From Propionibacteriaceae bacterium (GTDB taxonomy: Bacteria > Actinomycetota > Actinomycetes > Propionibacteriales > Propionibacteriaceae), in assembly GCA_031272805.1 (NCBI GenBank), contig JAISTC010000107.1:1-36579 (forward strand): a stretch of 36,579 bases of DNA. The letters are read 5' to 3'. This document shows, in pieces, positions 31,755 to 36,579 of the stretch. Each line of letters opens with the position of its first letter. Position 1 is the first letter of the stretch. The position numbers and the translations under genes are program-made. The notes beneath the pieces are model-generated. The model had not been told where the DNA came from and made no database searches. It worked only from the letters and a program-made list of their open reading frames with translations.

Positions 31755-32291
31755 ATGGATCTCAGCGCCCGGCCCGTCGCCCCGGACCCCTACGACCTGT
31801 TGCCGCCCGTCCCGTCGTTCGTCGTGACGAGCGTGGACTTTCTGGAGGGCGAGCGCCTACCCGAGTTGAATGTGGCGGACGGCGGCAACCTGTCGCCCGC
31901 GCTCTGCTGGTCCGGCTTCCCGGCCGAGACCCAGGGCTTCGTGGTCTCCTGTTTCGACCCCGACGCGCCGACGCCGGCCGGCTACTGGCACTGGACGCTG
32001 GCGAACATCCCGGGCAGCGTCACGTGCCTGCCGCAGGGTGTCGGCGGCCCCGACGGTCCGGCGCTGCCCGCCGGGTCCTTCTGCGTCCGCAACGACGCGG
32101 GCACGGCCGACTATTTCGGCGCCGCCCCGCCGCCCGGCGACCGCCCCCACCGCTACATCTTCGCTGTCCACGCCCTCGACGTCCCCGCGCTGGACGCGAC
32201 CCCCGACGGCGACAACTGCACGACCATCGCGTTCAAGTCGGTGTTCCACACCATCGCGCGGGCCCGAATCACAGGGATCTACTCCAGGTAG
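31755..32291 (+). CDS. YbhB/YbcL-family (PEBP, Raf-kinase-inhibitor-like) protein
   Basis: The ATG at 31755 follows AAAGGAG at 7 bases, giving 178 residues with no signal peptide. Family motifs are visible: GGNLSPALCWSGFP, VVSCFDPDAPTPAGYWHWTLANIPG (ligand-pocket D-P-D-A and H-W), and PPPGDRPHRYIFAVHALDVP. PEBP proteins bind anionic ligands; bacterial YbhB has no settled role. It is monocistronic between two repeat-filled gaps. Confidence 0.92.
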   Translation: MDLSARPVAPDPYDLLPPVPSFVVTSVDFLEGERLPELNVADGGNLSPALCWSGFPAETQGFVVSCFDPDAPTPAGYWHWTLANIPGSVTCLPQGVGGPDGPALPAGSFCVRNDAGTADYFGAAPPPGDRPHRYIFAVHALDVPALDATPDGDNCTTIAFKSVFHTIARARITGIYSR

Positions 32292-32328
32292 GACGCACTG
32301 GGGGCCCTCCCGCCCCTCTGTGCCATCC

Positions 32329-32453
32329 CGTCCCCCTTGTCATCCCGCCCCCTTTGTCATCCCGGCCCCCCTTTGTCATCCCGGCGAAAGCCGGGATCTT
32401 TGACCCGGGTGGTCGACCGCCGGAGGAAGGATCCCGGCTTTCGCCGGGATGAC
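32329..32453. repeat. Family-1 palindromic repeat between convergent genes
   Basis: Three degenerate GTCATCCCGGCCCCCCTTT units lead into a core palindrome at 32375-32453 nearly identical to that at 31384-31462 (same GACCCGxGTxGTCGACCGC loop). It lies between the convergent PEBP and 5'-nucleotidase genes and may serve as a bidirectional terminator. Confidence 0.87.
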
Positions 32454-32487
32454 AATTTTCCTTGTCACGTGCCAGGGGTGGCGCGGC

Positions 32488-34971
32488 CTACACCCCGTGC
32501 CTGGCCTCGGGGAGGTCGGCGCGGCGGCGCTGGACGGCGATGAGGATCATGGCGATGCCGATCAGCGTGGCGATCCAGGCGGCGCCGACCGTACCGCGGC
32601 CCGTCTGGGCGCCCGTGCCGGGCAGGGCGCTGGCCGACGCGGACGCCGACGGCACGGCCGAAGCCGACGCGGACGGCGCGGCCGAGGCCGACGCCGAGGC
32701 TCCGGCCGACGGCGACGGGCTGGGCGACGCGGCCGGCGCGTTGACGTGGACCGCCAGCCGGACGAGCGTATTCGACGGCGACACGACCGAGGTCAGGATG
32801 TAGTCGCCGACCGCCGTGCCGGCGGGGATCGTGACGTCGAGCTTGGCGCAGCCCGTCGACAGCGCGTTGAGGTCGGCGGAGACGCCCGCCGCGGTACAAC
32901 CCGCCTTGTCCGACGGCGCCGTCACGTTGACCGTCGCCAGCTCGGTCCCGTACGTCGTCGTGGTGGTCGCCCCGGCCGCCGCCAGGTAGGTCGTCATGGT
33001 CGTGTTGGCCGGGCTCCCCAGGGACGTCAGGTTGAGCCGGCTGAAGGTCGCCGTGACCTTCTCCCCCGCCGTCACTTGGACCGCCGCCATCGGCGCGGTC
33101 GCCGGCGTCAGGTTCGTCACGACGACCGACGCGCGCGCGTAGTTCGGCGCGATGGTCTTGGTCGCCGTCGCGCCCGCCGCCGTCATCCCGGAGAACTTCT
33201 CCAGCGCGGCGATCCAGGCGTCGCGGTCGACCAGGCCCGTGTCGGTGGCGTTCTTGCCCTGGGTCATGATCCGGTAGTTGTCGCCGCCGGCGGTCAGGAA
33301 CGAGATCGTGATGATCTTGTACTCCTTGGCCTCCTGCAGCGGCTGGCCGTCGATGAAGACCTGCGTGATGTGGGACTTCGTGTCGTTCCACGAGCAGTTC
33401 TGTTCGAGCGTGCAGGGCGTCGCGGTCGGCTGGTCCGTGTCGACCGTGTACGTCACGTTGGACGACACCCCGGTCGCCAGGAACGGCCGGGCCGGGCGCG
33501 AGCCGTCGGTCGCGGCCTGCCACTGCTCCTCGAGGAAGTTCTTGAACTGGGCGCCCGTCAGCGTGATGGTCCACAGGTTGTTGACGAACGGCAGGACGGC
33601 GTTGGCCGAGGAGTAGGTCAGCTTGCCGTCGGCGCCCTTGACCAGCTCGGCGCGGAGCCCGCCACCGGCGTTGATGATGCCGATGTCGGCGCCGTTGATG
33701 ACGTCGGAGGAGTCGGCCGTCTCGAGGAACGCGTCCGCCACGAGGGTCGCCAGCGTCGACTCGTTCGCCCGGTCGTCGCGGACGGCCGCGTCGGTGGCCG
33801 TGTACTTGCCGTCGGTCCACGCCCCGCCCGTGTACGCCGTCGTGATGTCCGCGCCGATCTGGCCGACCGTGACGCTGCCGAGTTCCGTGGCCTTGGCCAG
33901 CGCCGCGTCGACGTGCTGCTTGATGGTGGTGATGTTGCCGATCGCCAGCATCGCCTTCTCGGCGTCGCTCCCGGCCTCCGGCGTGGCCATCGTGGCCACG
34001 TTCTTGGCCGTTCCCGCCGTCACCTTCTTGGCCGTGGCGTCCCAGGTCAGGTCGATGACGCCGACGTTCGCGCCGTAGGAGCCGGTCTGGACGACCGGGC
34101 GGCCTTGGTGGGTGTCGAGGCTCTCGGCGTCCTCGCCGTTGAGGCCGTTCCAGCCGTAGGCCAGGTGGGTGTGGGCCGTGATGATGGCGTCGACCGAGTT
34201 GGACGTCTCGTTGACGATCTTCTTGAAGACGGCCGTGGCCTTGAGCGCGGCGTCCAGCGACTCGGCGGTTGCGGCGCCCTCGTGGTAGTCGGCGATCACG
34301 ATGTCCGCCAGTTTGTCCGCCTTGATCTGGTCGGCGTACTTGTTGACCGTGTCGACCGGGTCGAGGAAGTTGAGGTCGGCCACGCCGGCCGGGCTGACGA
34401 GGGTCGGCGTCTCCTGCGTGACGGCGCCGATGACGGCGATCTTGAGGCCGTCGGGCAGCGTGTAGATGTAGTAGGGGTCGAGGACGGGCTGGCCGTCGGT
34501 CTTGCTGACGACGTTGGCGCCGAGGTAGGTCCAGGCGGCCTTGATGCCCGCGTCGGTCCCGTCGGCGTTCTTGCCGCCGATGATGCGGTTCTTGAGGTCG
34601 GCGTAGCCCTGGTCGAACTCGTGGTTGCCGACGACCGAGGCCTCGAAGCGGATGCCCGACGCCTTGAGGTCGTTGAGCAGTTGGATCGTCGGGTTGTCGT
34701 TCTGGATGAAGGAGGCGAACTCGGAGGCGCCGACGTTGTCGCCGCCGGACACCACGATCGTGTTGGCCGGGTCCTTCAGCGCCTCCTCTTCGAGGGTCGC
34801 GGCCCAGGCCACCGTGTTGGCGTTGATGCGGCCGTGGAAGTCGTTGAAGGTCAGGACGTGGATGGTCCGCGTGTCGTCGGCCTGGGCGGCGGGCGCGGCG
34901 GCGAACCCGGCCAGCCCGGCGGCGCAGAGGGTCAAGGTGGCGGTCACGACGGCTGTGGCTCGGCGGAACAT
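32488..34971 (-). CDS. Cell-wall-anchored 5'-nucleotidase / 2',3'-cyclic phosphodiesterase family protein (UshA-like) with LPXTG
   Basis: The ATG at 34971 (AAAGGA 8 bases upstream) gives 827 residues with a Sec signal ending AAQADD near residue 31. A metallophosphatase domain follows: LTFNDFHGR, VVSGGDNVG, VVGNHEFDQG and ITAHTHLAYG are the metal-ligand motifs. Then comes the 5'-nucleotidase C-terminal domain (INAGGGLRAEL, NNLWTITLTGAQFKNFLEEQW). After a beta-rich segment there is a Ser/Ala stalk and LPGTG at residues 783-787, a hydrophobic helix and RRR, so sortase should anchor it to the wall. It would release nucleosides and phosphate from extracellular nucleotides. Confidence 0.9.
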   Translation of the reverse strand: MFRRATAVVTATLTLCAAGLAGFAAAPAAQADDTRTIHVLTFNDFHGRINANTVAWAATLEEEALKDPANTIVVSGGDNVGASEFASFIQNDNPTIQLLNDLKASGIRFEASVVGNHEFDQGYADLKNRIIGGKNADGTDAGIKAAWTYLGANVVSKTDGQPVLDPYYIYTLPDGLKIAVIGAVTQETPTLVSPAGVADLNFLDPVDTVNKYADQIKADKLADIVIADYHEGAATAESLDAALKATAVFKKIVNETSNSVDAIITAHTHLAYGWNGLNGEDAESLDTHQGRPVVQTGSYGANVGVIDLTWDATAKKVTAGTAKNVATMATPEAGSDAEKAMLAIGNITTIKQHVDAALAKATELGSVTVGQIGADITTAYTGGAWTDGKYTATDAAVRDDRANESTLATLVADAFLETADSSDVINGADIGIINAGGGLRAELVKGADGKLTYSSANAVLPFVNNLWTITLTGAQFKNFLEEQWQAATDGSRPARPFLATGVSSNVTYTVDTDQPTATPCTLEQNCSWNDTKSHITQVFIDGQPLQEAKEYKIITISFLTAGGDNYRIMTQGKNATDTGLVDRDAWIAALEKFSGMTAAGATATKTIAPNYARASVVVTNLTPATAPMAAVQVTAGEKVTATFSRLNLTSLGSPANTTMTTYLAAAGATTTTTYGTELATVNVTAPSDKAGCTAAGVSADLNALSTGCAKLDVTIPAGTAVGDYILTSVVSPSNTLVRLAVHVNAPAASPSPSPSAGASASASAAPSASASAVPSASASASALPGTGAQTGRGTVGAAWIATLIGIAMILIAVQRRRADLPEARHGV

Positions 34972-35278
34972 GAGGGTGTCCTTTCTAGGCCCAAGGAGGC
35001 AGGCGCAACCCACGGCGGCGCGCCCACCCAACCGTGAGGGAGTCTAGCCAGACCCCAAGCGCGCCGACAAGGCTGACGCGGGCGTCGGCGAGCCATGGGG
35101 GAGGCCATGGGGTCGGGCACGCTGGCCTCGGCCGAGGTGTCAGGTGCCGCGGCCCTGGCGAGGAACGAGCGTTGGCCATGGGGTCGGGCACGGTGGCTAC
35201 GGAGCGAGCTCTGCGAGCGACAGCCAGCGGGCCCGACACCGTGGCCCAAGAAGGTGTGCCCTCAGCGGCGCCACGATG
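34972..35278. other. 307-bp gap between 5'-nucleotidase gene and purD
   Basis: No gene is seen. The first 100 bases contain the nucleotidase leader and probable promoter; the rest (35099 onward) is repeat sequence that runs into the purD coding end. Confidence 0.65.
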
Positions 35279-35340
35279 TCAGGCCCCGTGGCTGTCGCTC
35301 GTTCCTCGCTCCGTAGCCACGGTGCCCGACCCCCTGGCGG
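35099..35340. repeat. Family-3 repeats running into the purD 3' end
   Basis: Copies of GGCTACGGAGCGAG...GCGACAGCC and its complement occur at about 35202 and 35288, linked by GGGGTCGGGCACGGTGGC units and a family-4-like GGCCGAGGTGTCAGG at 35129. The segment from 35279 to about 35330 is translated as the last residues of purD. Confidence 0.85.
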
Positions 35341-36579
35341 CGATGTCCGTGCGGTGGAAGCCGGTGGGGAAGTCGAGGCGGGCGACCGCGTCGTAGGCCC
35401 GGGTTCGGGCGGCCGCCAGGTCGGGGCCGTCGGCCACGACGCCGAGGACACGGCCGCCGTGGGCGATCAAGGTTCCGTCCGGGGCCAGGGCTGTGCCCGC
35501 GTGGATGATGTGGACGTGATCCTCGGGGCTGGTCAGCAGGCTCGAGCCGGGCACGTCGCGGATCGCGCCGCCCTTCTCCGGGGTGCCGGGGTAGCCGCGG
35601 GCCGCCAGCACGACGATGACCGCCGCGCCGTCCTTCCACGTCAGCGGGCCGATCTCCGCCAACCGCCCGATCGCCGCGGCGTACAGCAGCGACCCCAGCC
35701 CCGAGTCCAACAACGGCAGGATCGCCTCGGTCTCGGGATCGCCGAAGCGGGCGTTGAACTCGACGACGCGGAGACCGTGACGGGTCAACGCCAGGCCCGC
35801 GTAGAGGAGCCCGGCGAAGGGCGTTCCGCGGCGGGCCATCTCCGCCACGGTCGGCTCGATCACGGTCCGCATCGTCTCCGCGACGAGATCCAGCGGCGCC
35901 CACGGCAGCGGGCAGTACGCGCCCATCCCGCCCGTGTTCGGGCCCGTGTCGCCGTCGCCGACGCGCTTGAAGTCCTGGGCCGGCAGGAGCGGCACGGCCG
36001 TGACTCCGTCCGTCACCGCGAACAACGACACTTCCGGCCCGTCGAGGAACTCCTCGATGACGACCGTGCCGCAGTCCGTCGCGTGGGCCAGCGCGGCCGC
36101 CCGGTCCGCCGTCACGACGACGCCCTTGCCGGCGGCCAGCCCGTCGAACTTGACGACGTAGGGCGGGCCGAACGCGTCGAGGGCGGCGGCGGCCTCGGTC
36201 GGCGTCGTGCAGTAGACGGAGCGCGCGGTCGGCACCCCGGCCGCGGCCATGACCTCCTTGGCGAACTGCTTCGAGCCCTCCAGGCGCGCGGCCGCGGCCG
36301 ACGGGCCGAAGCAGGCGATGCCGGCGGCCCGGACCGCGTCGGCCACCCCGGCGACCAGCGGCGCCTCCGGCCCGATGACGACGAGGTCCGCGGCCAGGTC
36401 CCGCGCCAGCGCCGCGACGGCGGCGCCGTCGGTCGGGTTGAGGTTCTTGAGGTCGGCCAGGGTCACGCGGGGAGCCGGGTCGGCGGGTGCGGCGGGTTCG
36501 GCAGCCCACGTCCCGGGGTTGCCGGGGGCGACGTGGACCGCGCCGACGGCGGGATCGCGCGCCAGGGCCAGGGCGAGCG
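35279..36579 (-). CDS. purD: Phosphoribosylamine-glycine ligase, 5' end cut by window
   Basis: The minus-strand frame is open to the window edge (VAPGNPGT near the edge), so perhaps 15-20 N-terminal residues are missing. It catalyses the ATP-dependent joining of glycine to phosphoribosylamine in purine synthesis. ATP-grasp motifs are clear: [62 protein letters not shown] and [18 protein letters not shown]. The normal ending ([12 protein letters not shown]) is followed by about 17 extra residues, [17 protein letters not shown], translated from a family-3 repeat. Confidence 0.92.
   Translation of the reverse strand, partial: LALALARDPAVGAVHVAPGNPGTWAAEPAAPADPAPRVTLADLKNLNPTDGAAVAALARDLAADLVVIGPEAPLVAGVADAVRAAGIACFGPSAAAARLEGSKQFAKEVMAAAGVPTARSVYCTTPTEAAAALDAFGPPYVVKFDGLAAGKGVVVTADRAAALAHATDCGTVVIEEFLDGPEVSLFAVTDGVTAVPLLPAQDFKRVGDGDTGPNTGGMGAYCPLPWAPLDLVAETMRTVIEPTVAEMARRGTPFAGLLYAGLALTRHGLRVVEFNARFGDPETEAILPLLDSGLGSLLYAAAIGRLAEIGPLTWKDGAAVIVVLAARGYPGTPEKGGAIRDVPGSSLLTSPEDHVHIIHAGTALAPDGTLIAHGGRVLGVVADGPDLAAARTRAYDAVARLDFPTGFHRTDIAARGSGTVATERGTSDSHGA

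Noticed and set aside
32449-35037. Long plus-strand frame opposite the 5'-nucleotidase gene
   Set aside because: No motifs, compositional mirror of the minus-strand gene that has signal peptide, catalytic motifs and LPXTG.

Overview
The window is GC-rich (about 70% by eye) and looks like a chromosome segment from a high-GC Gram-positive bacterium (Actinomycetota). The grounds are lipobox substrate-binding proteins without outer-membrane partners, a surface 5'-nucleotidase ending in LPGTG plus a membrane anchor, a CotH/DUF4956/VTC trio, and GTG starts. I cannot name a genus. I saw no tRNA, rRNA, CRISPR array or transposase gene.

Positions 1-8876 (all minus strand) hold a pentose-type sugar locus: a partial araD, an FGGY kinase (probable L-ribulokinase), a YtfQ-YtfR-YtfT-YjfF type ABC importer and a LacI-family regulator. 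The same 14-bp palindrome, TGTTAACGCTCACA, lies upstream of both the kinase and the binding-protein gene, so one LacI-type regulon is likely. Behind the regulator (8897-9233) are relics of a second importer: a piece of ChvE-type binding protein joined out of frame to the tail of an MmsB-type permease. They abut an AAA-ATPase/PD-(D/E)XK gene. A 150-residue orphan follows on the plus strand.

Positions 11566-15175 carry CotH kinase-like, DUF4956 and VTC polyphosphate polymerase-like genes, a common three-gene set.

Positions 15320-27534 are the most interesting part. A minus-strand operon encodes a binding lipoprotein, MalF/MalG-type permeases, a DUF6259 glycosidase-like protein and a Gfo/Idh/MocA oxidoreductase. 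Divergent from it are a large putative alpha/alpha-barrel carbohydrate enzyme, a Phd/PIN toxin-antitoxin pair, and a 640-residue protein. In this last protein a close paralogue of the oxidoreductase is fused to a helical linker and an AraC-type DNA-binding domain. Its EKP catalytic lysine is replaced by serine (ESP), while the enzyme in the operon keeps EKP. I infer an enzyme-derived sensor that controls the neighbouring operon.

Positions 27775-30774 are lutABC (lactate utilisation). A SprT-like zinc protein, a YbhB/YbcL (PEBP) protein, the LPXTG 5'-nucleotidase and a partial purD complete the window.

Several families of palindromic repeats fill most intergenic gaps. They also enter coding sequence: two elements lie inside the 836-residue enzyme, one in the lutB tail, one forms the purD C-terminus, and one supplies the lutC stop codon.
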